DNA from: Naumovozyma dairenensis CBS 421
Taxonomy: Eukaryota > Ascomycota > Saccharomycetes > Saccharomycetales > Saccharomycetaceae
Direction of reading: 5' to 3'
DNA length: 64,000 nucleotides
NCBI RefSeq assembly: GCF_000227115.2
Contig: NC_016481.1
Coordinates: forward strand, 823,259 to 887,258
The position numbers and the translations under genes are program-made. Position 1 is the first letter of the stretch, and every line of letters starts with the position of its first letter. The notes beneath the pieces were generated by a model. That model was not told the DNA's origin, ran no database searches, and was given only the letters and a program-made list of their open reading frames with translations. Below are positions 19,159 to 29,506 of the stretch, one piece after another.

Positions 19159-22100
19159 TTAAGTAGCACTTGGTGTTGAAGCATCGTCGTTCACACCGCT
19201 GTTATACATAGGGCATGCTTTATTAGTTTTTATATGACCAACTTGGCCACATGTAGCACAGCGCCTCGTCGTATTTTTATTCTTAGTAACTTTACCGTCT
19301 TGCAAAGTCTTCTTCTTAGAGTTTTGACGTGCTGTTCTTCTTTGTTGTGATTTTTCAAGGTTGGCCAATTCATTTTGCAACAATTTCTTTTGCATTTCAA
19401 TATCTTCCATATTCCCTATATTTGTCGTTTCTTGTTCTAAAAGTTTATTAACATCAAGATTTTCAGCTTTCTTCTTTTCTTTACCTTTCAAATAACCTTG
19501 AATGACACGTGGATCTCTAACGATAATTGTTTGTCTTTGGATAATTCCATTCGCGTCCCTTCGTTTTCTCACAATTTTTAATACTTTATTATCGTCTCTA
19601 TGAGTCTTAACATGTTTGTTAGTCGGGTTAACAATATCAGGATCATCAATTTCTTCAAATGGATTTGTCACACTAAGACTTTTTGCATGAGTATACCATG
19701 TTTTACTGATTTCTCCCTCGTATGCTTTTTGTTGTTCTGCGACATTATAAGTATGTCCACCAGATCTCTTACCATCCATATGAGATCCTGATCTAATAAA
19801 CCCACCTTTCATTGAAGTTTTTAAAAATGAAAACCCTTCTCCGACACCAGTTGGATCACCAGCTCCATGTATTTGGATCATGGCACGCATTTGTGTTGCA
19901 TTTATGAAGTTTTTAGTAGCATTCCAAGGTAAAAGGTTTTCTTCTAATCGTTTCAATTTATCATCGAAATTAAACCATTCATTATCTTCTTGGAATTGAA
20001 TACCTTGACTAGTTGTTTCTACTTCCGACACTTGTTCAGGGGTGATTAATTTCCTTGTATGTTCGTTATCTAATAACGTTTCACCTTCCTTCAATTTCCA
20101 CAACCCTTTATCGGGACCATCACGTTGATATTTCATAAATTCTTTAACTTTTTGTCTATTTTGCCCATAATCTTGATCAGGAAAATGTTTATTAACAGGG
20201 TCAATGGAAATAGATCTACCTTGAGCTTTATTCAAAAGACGATAAACGATCATTCTTAATCTTGTTGTTTTCATTGATGTGACCTTTCTTGAATTTGGAC
20301 CAGGAATCTCTTCCACTGGGAAAGTTTGCCCCACTGCAAATAAATGATTGATACCCCTTATGTAAAATCTATTACTTACACCATGACCTGAACTTCTCAC
20401 TAGTAAGAAATCTGTTCCTGATACATCATGTTTGAAAACTGGAGCACGAATCATATTATTGTATAAAGTGGGGACAATATGACCTGGTTCGACGAAACCA
20501 AAATTCCAAAATGGAGATTTGTCTTGAACACCTAGGACATGAGTTTCACCCACTGGTAATTTGGGCCGTAGTGTGTCTTGATCAGAAGTCTTCCTATAAT
20601 AATTTATTAATTTATTTGCCATACCGAATTTAGATAATGCTAACGGAGTTTGTTCTGAATATTCCATAAGATATATAGGAGCTGTATCACCGATGGTTAA
20701 ATCTTGAGTAGAAGCAAATGATTCTTTGATATCTTTACCCTTATCACGCTTACGTTTCCTTATTTTCAATTTACTAAATACAATGTTTGTTCCAGGACGT
20801 ATATTATTACCAAAGTGGGGTCTATGGAAATATCTTACTTGTGATTTTGGTATGGAAACTTTATAATAAGGAGATTGTAACTTCAAAGCGGGTAATGAAT
20901 GTTCAATGTTCAGGTTTGAAATAGTAGAACGAACCTTAGGTTGGTGGGTACGTTTTAGGATGTCGTATTCATTATCGTTGGATATATAAATTTTTGTTAA
21001 GATTGATCTTTCATTGAGTGGTGGAAGTAGCTTCGTATCGTTAATCATTGATGTGCGAGATTCATTTCTAATTAGTAATAAATTTTCATCATTCATATTT
21101 AGTTCAGCTGTTTTAGCTTGTTTCAAATTAACATTAATTAGATTTTCTTCATTCCAATTCCAATCTTCATCGTTTTGCTCCAAAATGTTTTTCAAAGATG
21201 ATGGTATACCTGTAGATTCTTCGGATAATAAGGCACCTTTGCCATTAGCGTCATCACCGTTAATGATTTTTTCTTGGTCCCAGTCATCAGTAGCTATCAA
21301 TAAATCTTCTGGGATATTATATGATTCACGAATAATCTTTTCCCTCTTAATTGGTTGTGGATCTATTTCATCCAAAGTGACGGAGATGATCCCATTTTTT
21401 TTCCTAATGTTAGTTGAACTCATTAATGAATATTGCCATGGATTTGATGAAGAGGACATAAACAGCTTTCTTTGATCGGTTTGTACTTTCAATTTCAAAT
21501 TTATTGGAAATAGTACGCTCAATTGTTTATTGGCTAATGAATAATCTCTGTGCCAGTTATATCTCCCTTTTGAACGATAAATAAATTTGTTCCATTTGAG
21601 AATTTTACCCTTTTTGAAAGTAGGGAAGTAAGTTTTTAATAAGAATTTTTCCTCATTAGCTATTTTTTCTCTTTCACGTTTTATTGAGTCCTCTTTCGAT
21701 ATCATATTACTCATATGTGTATGTTGTTTGAGTTGCTGACCGAGCATTAACATTGGTAATCCATTCGGTTGTTGTTGCTGTTGCAATGGCGGTGGCTGTT
21801 GTTGCATTTGTTGTGAGGATTGAGTATTATTCAAGGAAAATGTGTCATCGAATGATGGATTATGGTCCATGAATATCGTAGTATTGTTATTATTGTTGAC
21901 ATTATTATTAGAGGTTATGATACTTGAATTAGGAATCGTATTATCTACACCCAAATTGAATAATGCATTATTATCATCCATGTATTGGAAATCATTATCA
22001 TCTTCTGGACCCATAGGATTATTAGTATCATTTAGATTTGTCGGCAGGGCATTTAAGAAATTATGATCTAATATGAGGTTATCATCGTTCAAATCTCTCG

Positions 22101-22527
22101 TAAAGGGATCATTGGAAGGTATTGCATTAGGGCTAGTTGTAGGTAAAGAAAGTGGAATGGAACCCTTTTTCTGTTCTTCCTCTTGCTCCTCCCCTTCATC
22201 CTCTTCTTCTTCTTCTTCACTTGTAGTTTCTTCTTCACTTCCACTTGAGGAATCTTCACCTTCACCTTCACCTTCACCTCCTTCTTCCTCTTCCTCTTCA
22301 GCTAATTCTTCTTCATCTTCGAAGTCCATGGCATCTGGTAAATGTTCAGTGGCTCCATCTCCATTTTCCTCTTTCGCTATAAGACTACCAATCTCTAGGG
22401 ATCCGAAATCACCACCAAAGATAGCGTTATATGCGTCCTCTTCATTAGTTAAATCGGAAGTCTTGCTCTCTTTACTCTTGTTTTTAGTACTCTTCTTATT
22501 GCCATTTGGCGGTGTTGATGTTGACAT
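19159..22527 (-). CDS. TAF1: TFIID subunit 1 (TBP-associated factor 1)
   Basis: Largest TFIID subunit, a scaffold for RNA polymerase II pre-initiation complexes. The protein is 1122 aa (S. cerevisiae 1066), starting at the ATG at 22525-22527 (MSTSTPP). The N-terminus holds the TBP-inhibitory segment ('AYNAIFGGDFGSLEIG') and acidic Glu/Gly and Gln runs that account for extra length. The central conserved domain includes 'IGDTAPIYLMEYSEQTP', 'KLPVGETHVLGVQDKSP' and 'MRAMIQIHGAGDPTG'. A C-terminal zinc knuckle is visible (CX2CX4HX6C). There is no bromodomain, as in yeast, where Bdf1 supplies it. S. cerevisiae TAF1 is YGR274C; here it follows LIP1 (YMR298W). Confidence 0.98.
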   Translation of the reverse strand: MSTSTPPNGNKKSTKNKSKESKTSDLTNEEDAYNAIFGGDFGSLEIGSLIAKEENGDGATEHLPDAMDFEDEEELAEEEEEEGGEGEGEGEDSSSGSEEETTSEEEEEEDEGEEQEEEQKKGSIPLSLPTTSPNAIPSNDPFTRDLNDDNLILDHNFLNALPTNLNDTNNPMGPEDDNDFQYMDDNNALFNLGVDNTIPNSSIITSNNNVNNNNNTTIFMDHNPSFDDTFSLNNTQSSQQMQQQPPPLQQQQQPNGLPMLMLGQQLKQHTHMSNMISKEDSIKREREKIANEEKFLLKTYFPTFKKGKILKWNKFIYRSKGRYNWHRDYSLANKQLSVLFPINLKLKVQTDQRKLFMSSSSNPWQYSLMSSTNIRKKNGIISVTLDEIDPQPIKREKIIRESYNIPEDLLIATDDWDQEKIINGDDANGKGALLSEESTGIPSSLKNILEQNDEDWNWNEENLINVNLKQAKTAELNMNDENLLLIRNESRTSMINDTKLLPPLNERSILTKIYISNDNEYDILKRTHQPKVRSTISNLNIEHSLPALKLQSPYYKVSIPKSQVRYFHRPHFGNNIRPGTNIVFSKLKIRKRKRDKGKDIKESFASTQDLTIGDTAPIYLMEYSEQTPLALSKFGMANKLINYYRKTSDQDTLRPKLPVGETHVLGVQDKSPFWNFGFVEPGHIVPTLYNNMIRAPVFKHDVSGTDFLLVRSSGHGVSNRFYIRGINHLFAVGQTFPVEEIPGPNSRKVTSMKTTRLRMIVYRLLNKAQGRSISIDPVNKHFPDQDYGQNRQKVKEFMKYQRDGPDKGLWKLKEGETLLDNEHTRKLITPEQVSEVETTSQGIQFQEDNEWFNFDDKLKRLEENLLPWNATKNFINATQMRAMIQIHGAGDPTGVGEGFSFLKTSMKGGFIRSGSHMDGKRSGGHTYNVAEQQKAYEGEISKTWYTHAKSLSVTNPFEEIDDPDIVNPTNKHVKTHRDDNKVLKIVRKRRDANGIIQRQTIIVRDPRVIQGYLKGKEKKKAENLDVNKLLEQETTNIGNMEDIEMQKKLLQNELANLEKSQQRRTARQNSKKKTLQDGKVTKNKNTTRRCATCGQVGHIKTNKACPMYNSGVNDDASTPSAT

Positions 22528-22645
22528 ATCCACACTAGTCTTTCACTGGAAATGCATGCACACACACACACACACAAAAATGGTTAGATAAATACAAGCG
22601 TCTATCTATCTATTCACTTTCTTCTATCAGTGATCTCTTATCCTT

Positions 22646-22665
22646 NNNNNNNNNNNNNNNNNNNN
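22646..22665. other. Assembly gap (20 N)
   Basis: Exactly 20 undetermined bases. The true gap length is unknown, and the gap sits at a synteny breakpoint. Confidence 0.99.
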
Positions 22666-22699
22666 TGTCAAATGTTCATTTTAACAAAAAATACGTTGC

Positions 22700-22707
22700 C
22701 CGGGTAA
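22700..22707. promoter_or_regulatory. Reb1 site, TAF1-CTK2 promoter
   Basis: CCGGGTAA, the complement of TTACCCGG, lies 173 bases from the TAF1 start and 214 bases from the CTK2 start. Confidence 0.65.
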
Positions 22708-22920
22708 TAATAAACAGCCCTCTTCAAAGAAGTTGGAAAGTTCATCATACTATTAGGAACTATATTACATTATATTGGTCCATATCGCAAGTGGAACGAG
22801 AAGTAGACACTGTTAATTCTGGTTATCCATCAAGGGTCCATCGAGAGAGAGAGGAAGTTGCTGTCATTATTTTTACGTTGTTATACTCTTGCTTCCTATT
22901 TTTGTTTTGTTAGCGCAATC

Positions 22921-24003
22921 ATGTCACCAGGCACTACCACGACAACATCTCGACCAGGCACATCATCTTCTTCTTCACCATCATCGTCATCCCTAGCATC
23001 ATTCGAATCAGAATTGTACCTCTCAAGACCATATTTCACTAGGCGACAAATCTCCAAACTACAATCTAAAACAATCACAGACCACAGATCATACAACTCC
23101 AAGAAGCTAACCATAGTCAGATACCTTTCAGACTTATGTGTCCATTTAAGCTTCCCCAGGAAAACATTAGAGACAGCAATATACTATTATCAGCGATATC
23201 ATCTATTCCACCCCTTTGAGACGGAACTTACATATACATTAGCGTTAGGTTGTCTAATATTAAGTTGTAAACAAGTAGAAACCATTACGAAGATCAATGA
23301 TATCGTTAACCTTTCGTTCGTCCTAAGGAATGGGAAACCATTACCCATGACGTCGCCGTCTTCCGCAGTGGAATTAGAGAATATGAAGAAGAGGATTTTC
23401 AATCTTGAATTGAAAGTTTTGAAAAGTTGTTCTTTCGACTATAGAATCAATAATTATATTCATATTGATGAATTCATAATTAAATTTGGTCAGAAGTTAA
23501 ATTTCCATTTCCAAATTTGTCATCTGGCCTGGATCATTGAGTATGATGTGTTTAAATTGGATTTATTGTTGATAATCCCACAACATGTTATAGCATTAGC
23601 GACTTTGAAATTGGCCACTGAATTATATGGCCAAGATTTGGAGATTTGGAACAAATTGGAAACATTTACTAATTTGCAAGTGGAGAAGTTATCTTTTAAA
23701 CAGGCTTATTTCGATATTTTAAATTTTTATATTAATACCTTTGATCTTTGTGATTTGAAGGACAATTTACCCACCGACGTTCCACCGATAAGCATTAATG
23801 AATTTATGGCTTTGAAGAAAAGAGCAGGCTCCGAGGTAGGATTGGAAGATATAACTAACAATACATCCAAGTTCCAACAGGAGATAGTGGATGCGGATCC
23901 CTACTTGAATATTAACCAAAATGAATTCAAAATGGCTAGAGAGAAAAGATATGTCCTATCTCAAGACTTAATTGAACAGGAAGTGATTTCATTGAAAAAA
24001 TGA
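22921..24003 (+). CDS. CTK2: Cyclin subunit of CTD kinase I
   Basis: Cyclin partner of the kinase Ctk1 in CTDK-I, which phosphorylates Ser2 of the RNA polymerase II C-terminal domain. The protein is 360 aa from the ATG at 22921 (S. cerevisiae 323). A Ser/Thr-rich N-terminus precedes the cyclin fold at about residues 45-270. Signature stretches shared with S. cerevisiae Ctk2 are 'FPRKTLETA.YYYQRYHLF', 'LKSCSFDYRINNYIHIDE' and 'LLIIPQHVIALA'. The tail is also conserved ('DADPYLNI', 'REKRYVLS'). It resembles Ctk2 and not the TFIIH cyclin Ccl1. Confidence 0.95.
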   Translation: MSPGTTTTTSRPGTSSSSSPSSSSLASFESELYLSRPYFTRRQISKLQSKTITDHRSYNSKKLTIVRYLSDLCVHLSFPRKTLETAIYYYQRYHLFHPFETELTYTLALGCLILSCKQVETITKINDIVNLSFVLRNGKPLPMTSPSSAVELENMKKRIFNLELKVLKSCSFDYRINNYIHIDEFIIKFGQKLNFHFQICHLAWIIEYDVFKLDLLLIIPQHVIALATLKLATELYGQDLEIWNKLETFTNLQVEKLSFKQAYFDILNFYINTFDLCDLKDNLPTDVPPISINEFMALKKRAGSEVGLEDITNNTSKFQQEIVDADPYLNINQNEFKMAREKRYVLSQDLIEQEVISLKK

Positions 24004-24201
24004 TGGGTCGAGCTGAGGTAGAATAAAGTAAGGCCACCCATGTAACGTTATAACCATACCTATATTTGTTTTAGATATAGACTACATAAAAGCATATAGA
24101 AAATACAGCATAAGTGCACATAACTTTAGATGAAAACATATTACTTCTTTACTTTTTTCTATATAAAATATATGCAACATCATCTATCAAACTGCATCAT
24201 T

Positions 24202-25299
24202 CTATTCATGATATTGAGAGTCCAATAAGTACCTATATCTATTTGCTCTTAAGGGATCAACTTCAATTAACTTTGCAAGCCATTCCTTGGATTTCAAAAC
24301 GTCATCACTCTTTTTAATACCACGTTTACATTGCAAGTTTTCTATAAGAATTAAAACCTTTAAGCACCATGGATTTTCCTTCCCAGAAAAGTCTTTGTCA
24401 TCATCATTAATCATAACAATGTTGGTCTGTAAGTCATTTAACATCTTGGTATATTCCTTTAATTCTAAAGTCTTAAAAACATTGTCATATTCAATGAACC
24501 AACAAATATAGTCCCATACAGCTTGGTCGTCTGCACCTGTAAACATTGCATTTGTAATATAATCTAATTCATCTTTAAGGAGGTCTAGCTTATTAGCAAT
24601 TTCATCATGATCAAACATCATACTGATTAATTGAACCCTTTGATGCCATGCTGAAAAATTAGATATATTCTGGTTAATCTTCTCCGTCGTATATTGAAAC
24701 TCTTGATGATTTAAACTCTTGTTTCCTAGCCTTTCCATATTTTGAATAACGATACGTCTATAATGCCAACCATGATAATTTCTACTATCGAGTTCTAGCA
24801 TTTGATTAACAATAAATAATTCCTTCTGCCATATCTTGATCGAGGAATCAACATGATGACTCAAAACCCAAACCCTATGATTCCAAATCCAGTACACTTT
24901 GGGGAATCGTTTCAATGTCTTCATAGTGAATTTCAATTCATTATCCCAAAACTCGGAATCCAATTCATTTCGAATATTATCAATAATATCTCTTCTAAAA
25001 TTCCATGCTGTATTGAATTCAGGATTGATCTCTAACAATTCGGTAGTGGATTTCAATGATTTTAAATCATACACTTGTGATTCCTTCAACGTTAAAACCT
25101 TATCGACTAGTTTTCTGTAATCTTTGATTTTTTTCACATCATTTAATCTCTTACGATTTAATGCTTCTTTACTCCATTGTTTTCTTTTAGTACCATGCTA
25201 CATATCCACTCATTATAATTGTTATGAAAAGATTCGTTAGTCTATTGAAAATACAAATTAAATTCTTACTTTTGAAAGAACGGATTAGAAACATACCAT
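24202..25299 (-). CDS. BET4: Rab geranylgeranyltransferase alpha subunit (two exons)
   Basis: Alpha subunit of type II geranylgeranyltransferase, which with Bet2 prenylates Rab GTPases such as Ypt1 and Sec4 presented by Mrs6. Exon 1 is only the ATG at 25297-25299. Exon 2 is 24202-25197, beginning HGTKRKQW, giving 332 aa (S. cerevisiae 327, which begins MHGIKRKQW and has an intron at the same place). Prenyltransferase alpha repeats are visible ('NPEFNTAWNFRRDII', 'PKVYWIWNHRVWVL', 'SRNYHGWHYRRIVIQ', 'NISNFSAWHQRVQLI'). The neighbour VPS53 is also its neighbour in S. cerevisiae. Confidence 0.94.
25198..25296 (-). other. BET4 intron
   Basis: 99-base intron directly after the start codon. On the minus strand it has donor GTATGT (25296-25291), a probable branch site GACTAAC (25242-25236, one base off TACTAAC) and acceptor TAG ending at 25198. 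Confidence 0.9.
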
Positions 25300-26245
25300 T
25301 TTTATGAGAGGTGTTCCTTTTGAGCAGGTTTCTTAACGTCCTCTTAGCAGTTGTGCCTTATATATTACTCCTCTTTTAATGATCTTTGCCATTTAGGTTA
25401 CGTTAAAGTCAGATATCTTACAGTATACTTTATCCTAAAAACGCGAAACACGAAGAAAGAAGCTTTGATGTCAACAAGAATTGAAAACATATATAGATGT
25501 ATATACAACTTCAAAGAACCAGAAAAAATAGTATGTACGGTGATAGTGAGTAAAATATTATGTACAATTAACTATATATATATATATAGCATTCGTTATC
25601 GACTCCAAAAAATGAAAGCCATCTACAAATAATCTGACTTTCTTCAGGCATACTGATCAAAAGTGAGGCCTTTTCTAGTGGTTCTTAATTCCTCTAGTAA
25701 CTATGTGGCGGCTGAGCTTAGCACATGAATCCCTTAATAATGAGTTCAAATTTTATTTGATTGACGACGATGTCAGGTTAATATAGTATGCACTATAGGT
25801 GTGTAATATATACACAACTAAAGCGTTGACCAGTTGAATGCCTATGCAATGTCGTTTTGAATCTCATCTGTAAAAGGATACTCTTTATTGAATAACCATG
25901 AGCATGCATTGAAATGGTATATGATAACCGTCGTAACGATCCCAACGCACATATGATACACCTGCTCCGATCAATTTGGGTAATATTCAGACAGATGGGC
26001 CGGTCAATGTATGATAATATAATTGATATATTCTCAAACTAGTTTTTATGCGGCATCGTAAGTTCATTATTATTTATGCTTGCCTTATGTCTCGCAATTC
26101 CAAGAAATCGTGCATGCCTTGGGATGAAGAAAATTAAGTCGAGTTCCATTGCAGATTGAACACACTCTATGCCTTTCTCAGTTTGAATGGCCTCAGTCAA
26201 TGTGGAATTTGGAATCAAGATATATGCTCAGAAAGAGAAATCCGT
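25300..26245. other. 946-base gene-free region between BET4 and VPS53
   Basis: This lies between the BET4 5' end and the VPS53 3' end, and is far longer than a usual tandem spacer here. I see no conserved reading frame, tRNA or clear snoRNA boxes. Bases 25640-26190 look less AT-rich than neighbouring spacers, so a lost gene or an unrecognised RNA is possible. Confidence 0.5.
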
Positions 26246-28900
26246 TTATAACCCTCTGTTAAAAAACCGGGTAGTTGACATCAAGTCCTTGACACTTAAT
26301 GGTTTCTTAGTTTCTTGGTCTTCTGAACCTCGAAAAGTTTCTGGTCTTCCTCGGTTAGACATTGCCGCTCTAGAGTTTGTCGTCTGTGGTGGTGATTTAA
26401 TGTTTAAATCATTCCTTATAAAATTGACCCAATTAGGTTCATTAATTTGTAACAAGTTTCTTTCAAAATCAAATAATAATTTCTTATTCCATTGGAATAT
26501 GAAATATTTATTAGTAGCATGATTCGTCTTCTCCTGTTTCTTCTCCTGGTCACCACGATTACCTTCTTCTGGCGCCACTTCTTCGACAAGTCCAAGATGG
26601 AATGAACTGAAGTAGTTCTTCCATAGGGGTAAATCCCATTCAACACCCTTTAAGACAAAACAATAAGCCCAAATAATATTTCTATTATTATTAGGACAAA
26701 GTCTCCTATAAGTCTCGAAGTAATCATCAGGTGAATTCAATGGAGCCACTAATAATTTCACAAATGATAATAATTGTTCGACATTAACATCTACGTGATT
26801 TTCAAATCTTTTCCTCGATGTAGATATGGTCATTGATGATGAGGTCTTCACATCACTTCTATCATTAACTATACAATTCGATAATGAGTGTAAAGTGAAT
26901 TTTAAAAGTTCAATGTCTAATAATAATTGTTCTCCTATGGTAATAGTATGTTGAACATCATATTTCCTCTTTTTAATTACGTTTGTGTTCGTTATCAAGA
27001 ATGGTGTTTGCGGTTCTAATAATTTAATTATCCTAGTGATGAAATCATTTGCTATTAACTCAATGATTTTATCTAAGAAATTCCATTTATAAACGTCCCT
27101 GTTAAACAATGAGATGATGTATTCCAAAGTTGTTCGTTTCGTTTCATGATCATTATCATCCGTGTTGTCATCACGACTGTCTGGAGTAATTAATGTATCT
27201 CTTAACGTAGTCATGTATCGACTATAATCTTCCATTCTAACATGTATCCAATCTACGTTATTGAATTCTTTCCAAACAAAGGAAATGTCTTGAGCTATGA
27301 CACGGTAAATTAATAAATTTGTGGCTCTTGCTAACAAGTCATTGTAAGTATTTTTGGTCTTTTCAAAAACATGAGAAATTCGATCCGGTGAGGAACTGAA
27401 TTCAGATAATTTATCTTCTAATTGACTTATGGTGGTTGAGACATAATCAGTAGTATTAATTAATAAGACTGTATATTTAGAGCATTCTAATTTATTTGGT
27501 ATCTCTATATTATCTGGTAATATTAAGGGATTTAAAATCTTGATGGAGTATTCTGTTAGCCACTTATTAAAAAAAATTGCCAAAGTTAATAAAATACTGT
27601 TACTATTACCGTTCTTGTTATCATCTGTATTTTCGTTATTATTGCCTTCTAATAATTCCAAAGTTTGTGATAAAATGGATCTATAAGTTCTGAAAAGATC
27701 AATACTTGATGGGACGATTAATGAGTCAGTGATAGAAGATGATATCTTGGGGCTACTTAAATAATTAATCATTTTATCCTTCATGATTTTATCTTGATGT
27801 GATACCCAGATTGATAAATATGGTTCAAAACAGCCACTTAATTTCTTTGATTCATCTTTAAATTTATTTGAGAATCTAATATTTATATATTTTTCAAAAT
27901 CTAAAGTGGATTGTAATGCGTTCATGAACAGATCAATTGAGTTTGACGCGTTTGCGGAGGAGGAGGAGGAGGAGGAGGCTGAGGTAGATTTATCATGCAA
28001 TTCTCTTTTCAGTAGAATTTTCAAATCTCTTGCTGTCAAATTGAGGAAATGCAATGTTAATTTGGACGGGATTTTCCAATCATCAGGAAATGAATTATTA
28101 AAATTCGTATTAAAATTATTCAGTATTTTTTTAAAATAAATGAATCTTCTTGATAAGTTTTCTAATGAACCAGCTTCGTCGTCCACTTGAAAAATCTCAG
28201 TTAACTCATATAATAATTTCTTATCAATGATCCAATCTATAAATTTTGATCTCATGTTAGAATCTGAATCCACGAGGACACTCGCACCATTCTTTAATTG
28301 ACCTTCTAAACGATTTATTTCCACTGGAGAAGTGAAATTCCCTTGGAATAAAGTTGAATATGAAGATTTAATTTTTTCCACGGTATCATTCTTCAATCTT
28401 GATATTGATATTAATAATCTATTAATTTCGTCTACAGATTTGAATGGTATAAAGGTATTTTCTGCTAAAGAGCACATGATTCTATAAGGAGATACCATTT
28501 CAATGTAAGAATTGGATTGGATTAGTAATTTACATTGACAATATGAATCCACTAAAGTTTTCAAATTTTGGAAAATGGTCAATGATTTAGTAATATTATT
28601 CTTACCGTTGTCCAGATATGATATACGTTGAGTCAAATTGGAAATTGTAGCTTCTGTTCTTGCTGATATTGTCTGTGTTTCGACGAAATCCTTAAATACT
28701 TTTTCCATTATTATAGGGTCATTCTCAGTTCCATCTTGGGACTTAGTTTTACTATTGTTCTCTGTAATGGTCTTTTGCAATGACAGTTTATAATTTCGTG
28801 TTCTTTCTAAGATAACATCTATGTCATTGAGTGAGTCTTTGCTAGAGAATAATGACGTTATATCTTCAAAGGGATCATATTCCAGAGATGCGGATATCAT
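26246..28900 (-). CDS. VPS53: GARP tethering complex subunit Vps53
   Basis: Subunit of the Golgi-associated retrograde protein (GARP) complex, which tethers endosome-derived vesicles at the late Golgi. The protein is 884 aa from the ATG at 28898-28900 (S. cerevisiae 822). The N-terminus 'ASLEYDPFEDITSLFSSKDS' corresponds to the S. cerevisiae start. Conserved blocks include 'EATISNLT.RISYLD', 'DDEAGSLENLSRR', 'CFEPYLSIWVSHQ' and the C-terminus 'LSVKDLMSTTRFFNRG'. A Ser-rich insert lies near residues 310-325. Coiled-coil character is strongest in the first 150 residues. Confidence 0.96.
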   Translation of the reverse strand: MISASLEYDPFEDITSLFSSKDSLNDIDVILERTRNYKLSLQKTITENNSKTKSQDGTENDPIIMEKVFKDFVETQTISARTEATISNLTQRISYLDNGKNNITKSLTIFQNLKTLVDSYCQCKLLIQSNSYIEMVSPYRIMCSLAENTFIPFKSVDEINRLLISISRLKNDTVEKIKSSYSTLFQGNFTSPVEINRLEGQLKNGASVLVDSDSNMRSKFIDWIIDKKLLYELTEIFQVDDEAGSLENLSRRFIYFKKILNNFNTNFNNSFPDDWKIPSKLTLHFLNLTARDLKILLKRELHDKSTSASSSSSSSANASNSIDLFMNALQSTLDFEKYINIRFSNKFKDESKKLSGCFEPYLSIWVSHQDKIMKDKMINYLSSPKISSSITDSLIVPSSIDLFRTYRSILSQTLELLEGNNNENTDDNKNGNSNSILLTLAIFFNKWLTEYSIKILNPLILPDNIEIPNKLECSKYTVLLINTTDYVSTTISQLEDKLSEFSSSPDRISHVFEKTKNTYNDLLARATNLLIYRVIAQDISFVWKEFNNVDWIHVRMEDYSRYMTTLRDTLITPDSRDDNTDDNDHETKRTTLEYIISLFNRDVYKWNFLDKIIELIANDFITRIIKLLEPQTPFLITNTNVIKKRKYDVQHTITIGEQLLLDIELLKFTLHSLSNCIVNDRSDVKTSSSMTISTSRKRFENHVDVNVEQLLSFVKLLVAPLNSPDDYFETYRRLCPNNNRNIIWAYCFVLKGVEWDLPLWKNYFSSFHLGLVEEVAPEEGNRGDQEKKQEKTNHATNKYFIFQWNKKLLFDFERNLLQINEPNWVNFIRNDLNIKSPPQTTNSRAAMSNRGRPETFRGSEDQETKKPLSVKDLMSTTRFFNRGL

Positions 28901-29178
28901 GCTTATGTGTTGTTGTCTATCCAAAATGTCAGTTAGTTCTAAAGAAAGAGACTAAGAAGAAACTAAGAGGTTAAATTAAAATGGCGATACCGCAGTACAA
29001 GTTATGAAACGTTACGAGAAAGAACCACTAGCTATTTCTCTGCTTCTTGTGTTCTGGTCCATCCTATTTCACCTATCTTCTAGATGTGTCTTGCTGGATC
29101 TTATAATACATAATACGGTATTTGTTTATTTTTCCCTTAACAAAAAAAAAAACAAGGGTTTGACAATTTGGTAAAAAT

Positions 29179-29251
29179 TGCTCCTGGGGAGGTTCGAACT
29201 CTCGACCTTCAGATTATGAGACTGACGCTCTTCCTACTGAGCTACAGAAGC
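29179..29251 (-). tRNA. tRNA-Met (CAT), elongator
   Basis: A 73-base cloverleaf reads on the minus strand from GCTTCTGTAGCTCAG to AGGAGCA. The anticodon loop is CTCATAA, and the T loop contains GTTCGAAC. It matches the S. cerevisiae elongator tRNA-Met almost exactly and lacks initiator features such as the A54/A60 T loop. There is no intron. The acceptor pair 6:67 is U-A where S. cerevisiae has A-U, a compensatory change. T-rich sequence lies close downstream. Confidence 0.97.
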
Positions 29252-29506
29252 TTGATTTTACATTTTAAATTGATTATTTAGAAGATGGTATTCTATTCTT
29301 CACTACATGTGCTAATAAATTACTTTGGGATGAAAATTTGGAAAAGAAATTTGACGAAATGAAAGTGGCAATATACCATAAATATAGACTATTAGATTCA
29401 ATGCAATATATATATGACAGTGGTGATAGTTGAACAGGAAGCAAATTCAGTTTGATTATATACACTTGGCTATCTCGAAGATTCACAGGAAGAAGAGCGT
29501 GGAATA

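Larger units (their letters stand above)
22528..22920. other. TAF1-CTK2 divergent promoter region with assembly gap
   Basis: 393 bases between divergent genes, with an (AC)n tract at about 22558-22576, a 20-base N run and a Reb1 site. The synteny join between block A and block B falls here. Confidence 0.7.

Noticed and set aside
22921..24003. First read as the TFIIH cyclin Ccl1.
   Set aside because: Residues such as FPRKTLETA, SCSFDYR and IIPQH match Ctk2, and the neighbouring genes are chromosome X genes near CTK2.
26246..28900. First read as the COG complex subunit Cog4.
   Set aside because: The N-terminus, the DDEAGSLENLSRR block and the C-terminal FFNRG match Vps53, which is also next to BET4 in S. 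cerevisiae.
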